Shown here: positions 1-8,659 of the stretch, in pieces
Numbering within the stretch: position 1 is the stretch's first letter
Layout: each line of letters opens with the position of its first letter
Assembly: GCF_013280595.1 (NCBI RefSeq)
Contig: NZ_JAAATY010000008.1
Location: 274,031 to 338,030, forward strand
DNA: 64,000 nt
Direction: 5' to 3'
Origin: Kibdelosporangium persicum
GTDB lineage: Bacteria; Actinomycetota; Actinomycetes; Mycobacteriales; Pseudonocardiaceae
Translations under genes and position numbers: made by a program
The notes under the pieces: model-generated
The model's input: only the letters and a program-made list of their open reading frames with translations
Told to the model about the DNA's origin: nothing
The model's database searches: none

Positions 1-1
1 C

Positions 2-685
2 GCGATCTATCCGCTGTCCCGAAAACTTGCCACCCGATTGGCCGCACGGCGGCGCCGGGCACGACGCGGCGAGATCGACGTGCGCCGCACGTTGCGCAGA
101 TCGATCGCCTACGGTGGCGTGCCCGTCAAGCCTGCCTACCGGCATCACCGGCCTGGCCGTCCGGAGTTGGTGCTGCTGTGCGACATGTCCGGGTCGGTGG
201 CCGGGTTCGCCAACTTCACGCTGCTGCTCACCCAGGCGCTGCGCGACCAGTTCAGCAAGGTCAGGGCGTTCGCGTTCGTGGAGACCACCGACGAGGTCAC
301 GCACCTGGTGAAGGCCGGTGCCGAGGACCCGGCCGGGCTGGCCACCCGGATCCACCAGGAAGCCAGGCTGATCCGCTGGGACGGCCACAGCGACTACACG
401 CACGCGCTGCAGGTGTTCGCCGACGAGTACCTCGACGCGATCGGGCCGCGGACCTCGGTGCTGATCCTCGGCGACGGCCGCAACAACGGCGGCGACCCGA
501 ACCTCGCCGCGCTGCGCCGGATCGTCGGGAATGCCCGGCGCGCATACTGGCTCAATCCGGAACCGCGACGGTTGTGGTCGACCGGGGACTCCCTCGCGCA
601 CGAATACGCCGGTGTCGTCGAGATGCACGAGTGCCGGACCGTGCACCAGCTGTCCGAGCTGATCACGCGGTTGCTGCCGATCTGA
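2..685 (+). CDS. VWA-domain (CoxE-like) protein, 5' end missing
   Basis: The reading frame is open to the left edge, so only the C-terminal 227 or so residues are present. The visible part has a von Willebrand factor A fold with the MIDAS metal site D-x-S-x-S (CDMSGSV), followed by the ILGDGRNNGG strand-loop typical of CoxE-like VWA proteins. In bacteria these usually act with a MoxR-type AAA+ ATPase as metal-dependent chaperones that insert or activate cofactors of oxidoreductases; no such partner is visible because the gene is cut. The stop TGA shares one base with the ATG of the histidine kinase that follows, so the two are probably translationally coupled. The family is clear; the exact target is unknown. 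Confidence 0.85.
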   Translation, partial: AIYPLSRKLATRLAARRRRARRGEIDVRRTLRRSIAYGGVPVKPAYRHHRPGRPELVLLCDMSGSVAGFANFTLLLTQALRDQFSKVRAFAFVETTDEVTHLVKAGAEDPAGLATRIHQEARLIRWDGHSDYTHALQVFADEYLDAIGPRTSVLILGDGRNNGGDPNLAALRRIVGNARRAYWLNPEPRRLWSTGDSLAHEYAGVVEMHECRTVHQLSELITRLLPI

Positions 686-1752
686 TGGTCCAGCGTTGGG
701 TGCGGTTGGTCGTCGGTCTGATGCTGGGTGCGTGCCTGGCCGTCGTCGAGGTCCTGTACGTCGCGATCAGGTGGCCACGCAAATGGGCCAGGGCGCTGAC
801 GGAAGTGGAACGCCGCAGGTTGGCGCGGTGGCACGGCGTCGAGAGCTCGTCCGACTACGACGACCGCAGCGCGGTGAAGTACCTCGCGCTGAGGGCACTG
901 GTAGGCGGCGTGCTCGGCGGCGGGACGCTGGCGTTGCAGGCGTACGGCGTCGTTGTCGCCGGTCTGGCCGTGATGCAGCTGGTGACGGGGGCCATGCACC
1001 CGTCGGGTCTGGCGATGGTCGTCCCGCTTGGCCTCGTCCTGCTGTACGGCAGTCTCCAGGGACTGCTCGGCGTGGCCAGGCTGGAACGGACCCTGGCCCT
1101 GCGCTACCTGGGGCCGAGTGAGCAGGAGCTGCTGCGGCGCCGGATCACCGAACTGGCCACCAGCCGGGCCGGGGTGATCGACGCGGTCGACGCGGAACGC
1201 CGCCGGATCGAACGGGACCTGCACGACGGCGTCCAGCAGCGGCTCGTCGCGCTGGCCATGCTGCTGGGCCGGACCCGGCGCCGGGCGGTGGCCGACCGCG
1301 ACGACCTGCTGGCCCAGGCACACGACGAGGCCCAGCAGATCCTCAACGACCTGCGGGACGTGGCGTGGCGCGTCTATCCGACCGTGCTGGACAACCTGGG
1401 CCTGGCCGAAGTGCTCGCCGGGGTGGCCGAACGCGCCGGGATTCCTGTGAAGCTGACCTTCACGCTGGAGGGCCGGTTGCCCGCGCAGCTGGAAACGGCG
1501 GCGTACTTCGTGGCGTCCGAGGCGGTCACCAACGCGGCCAAGCATTCACACGCCGACCTCGTCACGATCGAAGTCGGCGGCCACGAGAACATGGTGCTCG
1601 TGCGGATCACTGACAACGGGATCGGCGGCGCCGACGAGCGCGGGAGCGGCCTGTCCGGCCTGGCCCGCCGGGTGGCCGCGCTGGACGGCCACTTCACCGT
1701 GACCAGCCCGGAAGGCGGCCCGACCGTCGTCACCGCCGAACTGCCACTTTAG
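685..1752 (+). CDS. Two-component sensor histidine kinase, NarL-partner (HisKA_3) type
   Basis: This 355-residue sensor kinase has an N-terminal hydrophobic helix at residues 5-25 and further membrane helices at about 70-135. The HisKA_3 dimerisation helix follows, with the phospho-acceptor His in ERDLHDGVQQRL (about residue 180). The C-terminal HATPase domain has the N box EAVTNAAKHS, the G1 box DNGIGG and GSGLSGL. It should autophosphorylate on that His and pass phosphate to the response regulator encoded 9 bp downstream. The ATG was chosen because it overlaps the upstream stop (TGATG); an earlier in-frame start would lie inside the VWA gene. No extracellular sensor domain is visible, so the signal is probably sensed at or within the membrane. 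Confidence 0.93.
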   Translation: MVQRWVRLVVGLMLGACLAVVEVLYVAIRWPRKWARALTEVERRRLARWHGVESSSDYDDRSAVKYLALRALVGGVLGGGTLALQAYGVVVAGLAVMQLVTGAMHPSGLAMVVPLGLVLLYGSLQGLLGVARLERTLALRYLGPSEQELLRRRITELATSRAGVIDAVDAERRRIERDLHDGVQQRLVALAMLLGRTRRRAVADRDDLLAQAHDEAQQILNDLRDVAWRVYPTVLDNLGLAEVLAGVAERAGIPVKLTFTLEGRLPAQLETAAYFVASEAVTNAAKHSHADLVTIEVGGHENMVLVRITDNGIGGADERGSGLSGLARRVAALDGHFTVTSPEGGPTVVTAELPL

Positions 1753-1761
1753 GAGCGGGCA

Positions 1762-2406
1762 ATGCGGATAGTGCTCGCCGAGGATTCGATCCTGCTGCGC
1801 GAAGGCCTGGTCCGGCTGCTGGCCGAGGAAGGTCATGAGGTCGTCGCCGCGGTCGGGGACGGTGTCTCGCTCGTCGAAGCGGTCGCCGCCAAGCAACCGG
1901 ACGTGTGCGTTGTGGACGTCCGGATGCCGCCGACCCACACCGACGAGGGCCTGCGGGCGGCGTTGGAGATCCGCGAGCGATGGCCGGCTGTGGGTGTGCT
2001 CGTGCTGTCGCAGTACGTCGAGAAGCGCTACGCCACCCAGTTGATCACGTCCGACACGGGAGCCGTCGGCTACCTGCTGAAGGACCGGGTCGCTCAGGTC
2101 GGCGAGTTCCTCGACGCGCTGGACCGGGTCGGCGCGGGCAACGCGGCCTTCGACCCGGAGGTCGTCCGGCAGCTCCTGGCCCGCACCACGCACACCGATC
2201 CGCTGTCGCGCCTGACATCACGCGAGGTAGATGTCCTTGGACAAATGGCGCAGGGTTATACAAATGACAGAATCGCCACGTCGCTGCACATCTCCCGGAG
2301 CGCCGTGGAGAAGCACGTGAACTCGATCTTCGACAAGCTCGACCTGCCGCGCAGCACCGGCTACAGCCGCCGGGTGCTGGCCGTGCTCCGGTATCTCGGG
2401 ACGTAG
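1762..2406 (+). CDS. NarL/LuxR-family response regulator
   Basis: A 214-residue response regulator with an N-terminal receiver (acidic pair in LAEDS, phospho-Asp in VVDVRMPP near residue 53, Lys in YLLKD) and a C-terminal LuxR helix-turn-helix at about 148-205 (LTSREVDVLGQMAQGYTNDRIA, with recognition helix SRSAVEKHVNSIF). The start ATG has a purine-rich AGGAGCGGGCA just upstream. It is the obvious partner of the kinase directly upstream and should bind promoter DNA as a phosphorylated dimer. A TTG-started phosphatase follows at once, so the three genes may form one transcript with the VWA gene. Targets cannot be read from the sequence. Confidence 0.94.
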   Translation: MRIVLAEDSILLREGLVRLLAEEGHEVVAAVGDGVSLVEAVAAKQPDVCVVDVRMPPTHTDEGLRAALEIRERWPAVGVLVLSQYVEKRYATQLITSDTGAVGYLLKDRVAQVGEFLDALDRVGAGNAAFDPEVVRQLLARTTHTDPLSRLTSREVDVLGQMAQGYTNDRIATSLHISRSAVEKHVNSIFDKLDLPRSTGYSRRVLAVLRYLGT

Positions 2407-2412
2407 GTACGG

Positions 2413-2982
2413 TTGACGCACGTGACCATCTATCTCGCCAGACACGGCCAGACCGCCTACAACGCCGCCGGACGGTTCCAGGGACAGCAGGACATCCCAC
2501 TCGACGAGGTCGGACTCGTGCAGGCCAAGGAACTGGCCGTCAAGGTCGCCGACCTGGGCCTGGCCGCGCTGTGGTCGAGCCCGCTGGCCAGGGCACGGCA
2601 GACCGCGGAGGCGGTGTCGGCCCACATCGGCCTGCCCGTCCGGTTCGACGACCGGCTCAAGGAGACCGACACCGGGATCTGGACCGACCGGCTGGTCAAG
2701 GACTTCGCCACCCAGAACCCTGACGGCTACCAGGGATGGATCTCGGGCACGATCGATTTCGGGTTCGAGGGCGGCGAGACGTTCGCCGAGCAGAGCGACC
2801 GGGTGATGGCCGCTCTGGCGGAGATCGAACAAGGACCGCGTCCTGCGCTCGTGGTGTGCCACGGCATGTCCATGCGGCTGGCGCTGGCACGGCGCGCTGC
2901 CGACAGATTCACCACCAGCACCGGCATTCCCAACGCCGCCGTGGTCGAGTTCCCTAGCGCGGATCAGGCAGCCGGCGGCTGA
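2413..2982 (+). CDS. Histidine phosphatase (phosphoglycerate mutase-like) family protein
   Basis: A 189-residue protein of the histidine phosphatase superfamily. The catalytic RHG is in YLARHGQTAYN near the N-terminus, and the second catalytic His is in VVCHGMSMR at about residue 147. Such proteins transiently phosphorylate the first His; substrates range from sugar phosphates to cobalamin intermediates, and none can be assigned here. The start may be TTG at 2413 or GTG at 2422; both keep the whole catalytic core. The 3' end overlaps the end of the convergent transporter gene by 29 bp. It sits 6 bp after the response regulator, so it is likely co-transcribed with the two-component pair. Confidence 0.88.
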   Translation: MTHVTIYLARHGQTAYNAAGRFQGQQDIPLDEVGLVQAKELAVKVADLGLAALWSSPLARARQTAEAVSAHIGLPVRFDDRLKETDTGIWTDRLVKDFATQNPDGYQGWISGTIDFGFEGGETFAEQSDRVMAALAEIEQGPRPALVVCHGMSMRLALARRAADRFTTSTGIPNAAVVEFPSADQAAGG

Positions 2983-4381
2983 ACAGCGAGACCATCATGG
3001 CCACGACGGCCTGGACCGCCATCACCACGGCGAAGGCGTCGCGCATCCCGAGCACGTCCGGTTCGCTGAGCCACAGGAACAACGACCCAAGGGTGGCGAC
3101 GCCGAGCGCCAGGCTCACTTGTTGGACCGTGACCAGCGAACCGCTCCCGACGCCGGCGCTTTCCACGGGCACCCGCGACAGGACCACCCGGAACAACGTG
3201 GTGACCATCAGGCCCTGGCCGAATCCGGTGACCACCATCGCGGGCGCGAGGGTCAGCGCGGTCACGTCAGGCCACGCCAGCAGGACCGTCACGATGCCGA
3301 TGACCACGCCGCTGCCCTGGATCGCCGCGCCGACGGTGATCACCCCGCGGCCGTGTCGGCTCACCAACCGGCTGGACATGAGCGACGCGATCAGGAAGGA
3401 CACGGCCATAGGCGCTATGGCGAGGCCAGCCCCGAGCGGCCCGTAATGCAGACCGTCCTGAAAGGTCACCGCAGCGACGAACATGTAGGCGCCGAACCCC
3501 ATGAAGAACGGGCCACTCAACAGCAGGCCCAATTTGATGCTCGGCATCCGCAGCACGGACGGCGGCAGCAACGCGGTCCGCCCGGCTCGTTCGACGCGCC
3601 GCTGCACCACCGCGAGCGCGGCGAACAACACCGGGCTGGCCGCCAGCAGCAGCCACGTCCACAGTGGCCAGCCGATCGCCCGGCCTTCGGTCAACGGCAC
3701 CAGCAACGCGAACAGGGACACGGCCAGCAACGCCGTTCCGGCGAAGTCCAACGTGGCCGGATTGGCCGACCTGGTCTCCGGGATGCGCCGGGCCAGCACC
3801 AGGCCGACCAGTCCGACCGGGACGTTGACCAGGAAGATCGGCCGCCAGCCGGAGCCCGCGATGTCCGCGGCGATCAGGGCGCCGCCCAGCACCTGGCCCA
3901 AAACCATGGCCATCCCCGCGTTGGCCCCGTACAGGCCCAACGCCCGGGACCGGCGCTCCCCCGTCGTGGTGGCCTGGATCGTGGACAGGACCTGCGGGAG
4001 CATCAACGCGGCCGCCGCGCCCTGCGCGATCCGGGCGCCGACCAGCACACCGGCGGTCGGCGCGAGGCCGCAGGCCAGTGAAGTGATCGTGAACGCCGTG
4101 AGGCCGATCTTGAAGAGCCGCTTGCGACCGTAGGTGTCGCCGAGCCGCCCGCCGAGGACCAGCAGGACGCCGTAGGCGATCCCGTACCCCGCGACGACGA
4201 GCTCCAGCATGGTGGCGGAGGCGTTCAGGGTGCGGTCGATGGTCGGCAGGGCCACGTTGACGATGAAGAAATCGAGGATCGGCAGGGCCGCGCCGAGCAG
4301 GATCGTGATGAGTCCCACCGTCGTCAGCCCGGCCTCGCCAGCCGGCGCCGATGTGGTGCGCCGGAGAGTGGGTGTCGTCAT
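2954..4381 (-). CDS. MFS transporter, DHA2 (EmrB/QacA) drug-exporter type
   Basis: This major facilitator protein of about 475 residues has 14 predicted membrane segments, the usual number for the DHA2 drug:H+ antiporter family. Family motifs are LDFFIVNVALPTI in helix 1, GGRLGDTYGRKR (motif A) in the first cytoplasmic loop, and VLGGALI with GWRPIFLVNVPVG around helices 5-6. It should export small toxic compounds by proton antiport. The start is either ATG at 4381 or GTG at 4390; neither has a strong Shine-Dalgarno. It diverges from an XRE regulator across about 100 bp holding a repeated AGCCTGGT element, which suggests local repression. The substrate is unknown. Confidence 0.92.
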   Translation of the reverse strand: MTTPTLRRTTSAPAGEAGLTTVGLITILLGAALPILDFFIVNVALPTIDRTLNASATMLELVVAGYGIAYGVLLVLGGRLGDTYGRKRLFKIGLTAFTITSLACGLAPTAGVLVGARIAQGAAAALMLPQVLSTIQATTTGERRSRALGLYGANAGMAMVLGQVLGGALIAADIAGSGWRPIFLVNVPVGLVGLVLARRIPETRSANPATLDFAGTALLAVSLFALLVPLTEGRAIGWPLWTWLLLAASPVLFAALAVVQRRVERAGRTALLPPSVLRMPSIKLGLLLSGPFFMGFGAYMFVAAVTFQDGLHYGPLGAGLAIAPMAVSFLIASLMSSRLVSRHGRGVITVGAAIQGSGVVIGIVTVLLAWPDVTALTLAPAMVVTGFGQGLMVTTLFRVVLSRVPVESAGVGSGSLVTVQQVSLALGVATLGSLFLWLSEPDVLGMRDAFAVVMAVQAVVAMMVSLFSRRLPDPR

Positions 4382-4406
4382 GGCTGCCACGATTCGCCGG
4401 ACCCAT

Positions 4407-4427
4407 AGCCTGGTACCAGAGCCTGGT
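4407..4427. promoter_or_regulatory. Candidate operator between exporter and XRE regulator
   Basis: The octamer AGCCTGGT occurs twice (4407-4414 and 4420-4427). The first copy runs into the palindrome CTGGTACCAG (4410-4419). The 13-bp phase and the position between two divergent starts suit an operator for the neighbouring XRE protein. This is inference from layout only. Confidence 0.35.
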
Positions 4428-4484
4428 TATCCGGGTATCCACACTACCTGGCACCGGGATCACGTGGCGTGCGATCCTGGTGGC

Positions 4485-5369
4485 ATGACCTCGACGCTGC
4501 CTGCCGGGACTCGCGATGGCCTGCGGCGACACGAGCTGGCCACGTTCTTGCGCAGCCGCCGGGAGCGGATCAGCCCGGAGGAGGTCGGCCTGCCGCCGGG
4601 TGGCCGGCGCCGCACGCCAGGTCTGCGCCGTGAGGAGGTCGCGCAGCTCGCCGGGGTCGGGGTCACCTGGTACACCTGGCTGGAGCAAGGACGCGACATC
4701 AAGGCGTCCGACCAGGTGCTGGCGGCGATCGCGGGCACGCTCCGGCTGGATCCCCACGAGCGCGCGCACATGTTCACCCTCGCCGGTTCACCGCAACCGG
4801 TGGCGGCCAGCGAATGCGACGCGTTGTCCCCGCAGATGCACATCATCCTGCGCCAGCTGGAGCCGCTGCCCGCGACGGTGCTCAACTCCCGGATGGACAT
4901 CCTGGGGTCCAACCGGCCGTACATGTGGCTGTACGACCTCGACGCCGTCCCCTTCGAGGACCGCAACGCGATGGTCCTCGCCTTCACGCACCCGACGTGG
5001 CGCGCCCGTCTGGTGGACCGCACGGACAACCTGCCGTGGGTGGTCGCCCAGTTCCGGGCGTCGATGGCCGAGCACGTGGGAGACAAACGGTGGAAGTGCC
5101 TGGTGACCAAGCTCCGGGCGGAGTCACCGGAGTTCGACACGCTGTGGGACCGCCACGACGTGCGGTGGATCGAGAACGCGACCAAGCGGGTCGACCACCC
5201 CGAGGTGGGCAGGCTCGAGTTCGACTACACCAACCTGTGGTTCGGTCCGCGCAGCGAGACCCGGCTGACCACGTACACACCTTCCAATGAGGACACCTGG
5301 CGCAAGATCCGCGCCAGGTTCGACGGTTGTCCACAGCCTGGACCGGCCACCGGCCCGGACACCGGCTGA
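4485..5369 (+). CDS. XRE-family transcriptional regulator with MmyB-like ligand-binding domain
   Basis: A 294-residue regulator. The N-terminal helix-turn-helix (about 10-85) carries the signature GGRRRTPGLRREEVAQLAGV and TWYTWLEQGRD, diagnostic of actinobacterial XRE proteins fused to an MmyB-like domain. The C-terminal half (about 105-270) is that PAS-like domain, with NRPYMWLYD and HPEVGRLEFDYTNLW. Homologues often bind fatty-acid or methylenomycin-like ligands and repress or activate an adjacent transporter or oxidoreductase; here the divergent DHA2 exporter is the natural target. ATG 4485 was chosen because upstream codons lie in the promoter region. A LysR gene starts 9 bp downstream. 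Confidence 0.92.
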   Translation: MTSTLPAGTRDGLRRHELATFLRSRRERISPEEVGLPPGGRRRTPGLRREEVAQLAGVGVTWYTWLEQGRDIKASDQVLAAIAGTLRLDPHERAHMFTLAGSPQPVAASECDALSPQMHIILRQLEPLPATVLNSRMDILGSNRPYMWLYDLDAVPFEDRNAMVLAFTHPTWRARLVDRTDNLPWVVAQFRASMAEHVGDKRWKCLVTKLRAESPEFDTLWDRHDVRWIENATKRVDHPEVGRLEFDYTNLWFGPRSETRLTTYTPSNEDTWRKIRARFDGCPQPGPATGPDTG

Positions 5370-5378
5370 GGATGGAGA

Positions 5379-6281
5379 ATGGGTCGTGTGATCGACCCCC
5401 GACGGCTACGAGTGCTGCGAGCTCTGGCGGACCACGGAACAGTGACCGCCGCGGGTGAGGCGCTGCACCTCACGCCGTCCGCCGTTTCGCAGCAGCTGGC
5501 CGCGCTGGAATCCGAGACCGGGCAGGAGTTGCTGCGCCGGCGCGGCCGGCGCGTGTCGCTGACGCCCGTCGGCGAACTGCTCGTCCAACACGCCAACGCG
5601 GTCGCGGCGGAGCTGGAACGCGCCCAGGCCACGCTCGCGTCGTTCGCCACGGGAACCAGGGGGCGCGTCGAACTGGCCAGCTTCGCGTCGGCCATCACGC
5701 AGGTGGTCGCGCCCGCGGTCCGCAAACTCCGGTTCTTCGCGCCCGACATCACCGTGGTCGTCCGCGACGCCGAGGGGCACGCGAGCGTGCCGCTGTTGCT
5801 GGACGGCGAGATCGACATCGCCATCACCGAGGACAGCCGGCAGGGACCGCGGACCGACGACCCCCGGCTGATCCGGTACCCGCTGTACACCGAGCCGTTC
5901 GACGTGGTCCTCCCGGAGCGCCACCACCTCGCCCGCAGCAAGGCGATCACCCTCAAGGACCTCGGCGAGGACGAGGACTGGATCGCGCCGTTGCCCGGCA
6001 ACCCGTGCCGCGACGTCGTGGAGGTCGCCGGGAACAACCCCCGGATCACGCATACTTCGGACGATTTCAGCGCGATCGTGGCCCTGGTCTCGGCCGGTGC
6101 GGGTGTCGCGTTGGTGCCGCGCAACGCCTTCACCCAGACCCGTGGGGCTGTCCGCATCCCGATCGCGGAGGCGCCACCCGAGCGCCGCGTGTTTGTCGCC
6201 GTGCGCCGCGGCAGCGACCAACATCCCCTGTACAGCAAGGTTTTGGGCGCCTTGCTGGAGGCGGCCAAGGGCGAGGTGTAG
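5379..6281 (+). CDS. LysR-family transcriptional regulator
   Basis: A 300-residue LysR regulator. The N-terminal winged helix (about 5-65) contains HGTVTAAGEALHLTPSAVSQQLAALE, and the C-terminal half is a periplasmic-binding-like effector domain (VELASFAS to the C-terminus) including the typical hinge segment VALVSAGAGVALVP. Start choices are ATG 5379 or GTG 5388 (IDPRRLRVL), the latter being a common start in this family. It follows the MmyB-type regulator by 9 bp and is closed by a strong hairpin. No divergent metabolic gene adjoins it, so its target is not evident; threonine catabolism genes lie on the other side of the terminator. Confidence 0.92.
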   Translation: MGRVIDPRRLRVLRALADHGTVTAAGEALHLTPSAVSQQLAALESETGQELLRRRGRRVSLTPVGELLVQHANAVAAELERAQATLASFATGTRGRVELASFASAITQVVAPAVRKLRFFAPDITVVVRDAEGHASVPLLLDGEIDIAITEDSRQGPRTDDPRLIRYPLYTEPFDVVLPERHHLARSKAITLKDLGEDEDWIAPLPGNPCRDVVEVAGNNPRITHTSDDFSAIVALVSAGAGVALVPRNAFTQTRGAVRIPIAEAPPERRVFVAVRRGSDQHPLYSKVLGALLEAAKGEV

Positions 6282-6288
6282 CGAAGGT

Positions 6289-6320
6289 CTGCTTCATAGG
6301 CGCCGCCGCCTATGAAGCAG
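6289..6320. terminator. Bidirectional terminator hairpin (14-bp perfect stem)
   Basis: The arms CTGCTTCATAGGCG and CGCCTATGAAGCAG are perfectly complementary around a 4-nt loop. The hairpin lies between the convergent LysR and kbl genes and so can end transcription from both sides. There is no clear U tract, as is usual in actinobacteria. Confidence 0.8.
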
Positions 6321-6333
6321 AACCACACAGCGA

Positions 6334-7517
<1,184 letters not shown>

Positions 7518-7518
<1 letters not shown>

Positions 7519-8549
7519 CAGATCTCCGTCCAATCCAGAATGATCTTGCCGCAGTCACCGCTCCTGGCCGTCGCGAAGGCCAGGTCGAACTCGTGCGCCC
7601 GATACCGGTGGGTGATCACCGGGGTCAGGTCGAGACCGGCTTGCAGCAGCACCGACATCGAATACCAGGTCTCGAACATCTCCCGGCCGTAGATGCCCTT
7701 GATGTGCAGCATCTTGAGCACGACCGCGCTGAAGTCGACCGGGAACTCCGCGGCGGGCAGGCCGAGCAGCGCGATCCGGCCGCCGTGCGCCATGTTGGCG
7801 ATCATGTCGCGCATCGCGCTGGGCTGGCCGGACATCTCCATGCCGATGTCGAAGCCCTCGGACATGCCCAGCTCGGCCTGCGCGTCGGCGATCGAGGTAT
7901 GGCGCACGTTCAGAGCCAGGTCCACGCCGACCCGTTTGGCCAGCTCGAGCCGGTGGTCGCTGACGTCGGTGATGGCGATGTTGCGGGCGCCGGCGTGCCG
8001 GGCGACGGCCGCGGCCATGATCCCGATCGGGCCCGCACCGGTGATCAGCACGTCCTCGCCGATGACCGGGAACGACAGCGCGGTGTGCACGGCGTTGCCG
8101 AACGGGTCGAAAATCGCGGCCACGTCCAGGTCGACCGGATTGCGGTGCACCCAGACGTTCTGCTCCGGCAGCACGGCGTACTCCGCGAAGGCGCCGTTGC
8201 TGTGTACGCCCAGGCCACGGGTGTTGGCGCACAAATGGCGCCTGCCGGCCTTGCAGTTGCGGCACGTGCCGCAGACCAGATGGCCCTCTCCGCTGACCAG
8301 GTCACCGACCTGCACGACGGTGACGGCCGCGCCGGTCTCGACGACCTCGCCCGCGAACTCGTGGCCGGCCACCAGCGGCGTCCGGATGGTCTTCGCGGCC
8401 CAGTCGTCCCAGGCGTCGATGTGCAGGTCCGTGCCACAGATCCCGGTGCGCAGCACACGCACCACGACGTCGTTCGGGCCTGGTTCGGGGTCTGGGACGT
8501 CGGTGAACTCCAGGCCCGGGCCCTCGACCAGCTTGACGAGTGCCTTCAT
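7518..8549 (-). CDS. tdh: L-threonine 3-dehydrogenase
   Basis: A 343-residue zinc-dependent medium-chain dehydrogenase that oxidises L-threonine to 2-amino-3-oxobutyrate with NAD+. The catalytic-zinc ligands are in GICGTDLH and AGHEFAG, the structural-zinc cysteines are in [15 protein letters not shown], and the nucleotide fold is at [19 protein letters not shown]. The segment [12 protein letters not shown] is typical of threonine dehydrogenases. It is the first gene of a two-gene operon with kbl, joined by a one-base overlap, so the pathway's unstable intermediate is made and consumed by co-translated enzymes. A palindromic operator candidate lies about 40 bp upstream. Confidence 0.96.
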
Positions 8550-8587
8550 GCGGGCAGTGTGGACCCGGGCCTGTTGTGCAGTCCATC

Positions 8588-8605
8588 AGGACTTTCTGAA
8601 GTCCT
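8588..8605. promoter_or_regulatory. Palindromic operator candidate upstream of tdh
   Basis: AGGACTT (8588-8594) and AAGTCCT (8599-8605) form a perfect inverted repeat with a 4-nt spacer, 39-56 bp upstream of the tdh start. In other bacteria tdh-kbl is controlled by Lrp/AsnC-type regulators, which bind comparable short dyads; assignment to such a protein is inference. Confidence 0.45.
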
Positions 8606-8659
8606 TTGTTAGCGCAGCTGGAATAGCCGCATTGTTGGACGTGACCTGCCGATGCCCTC

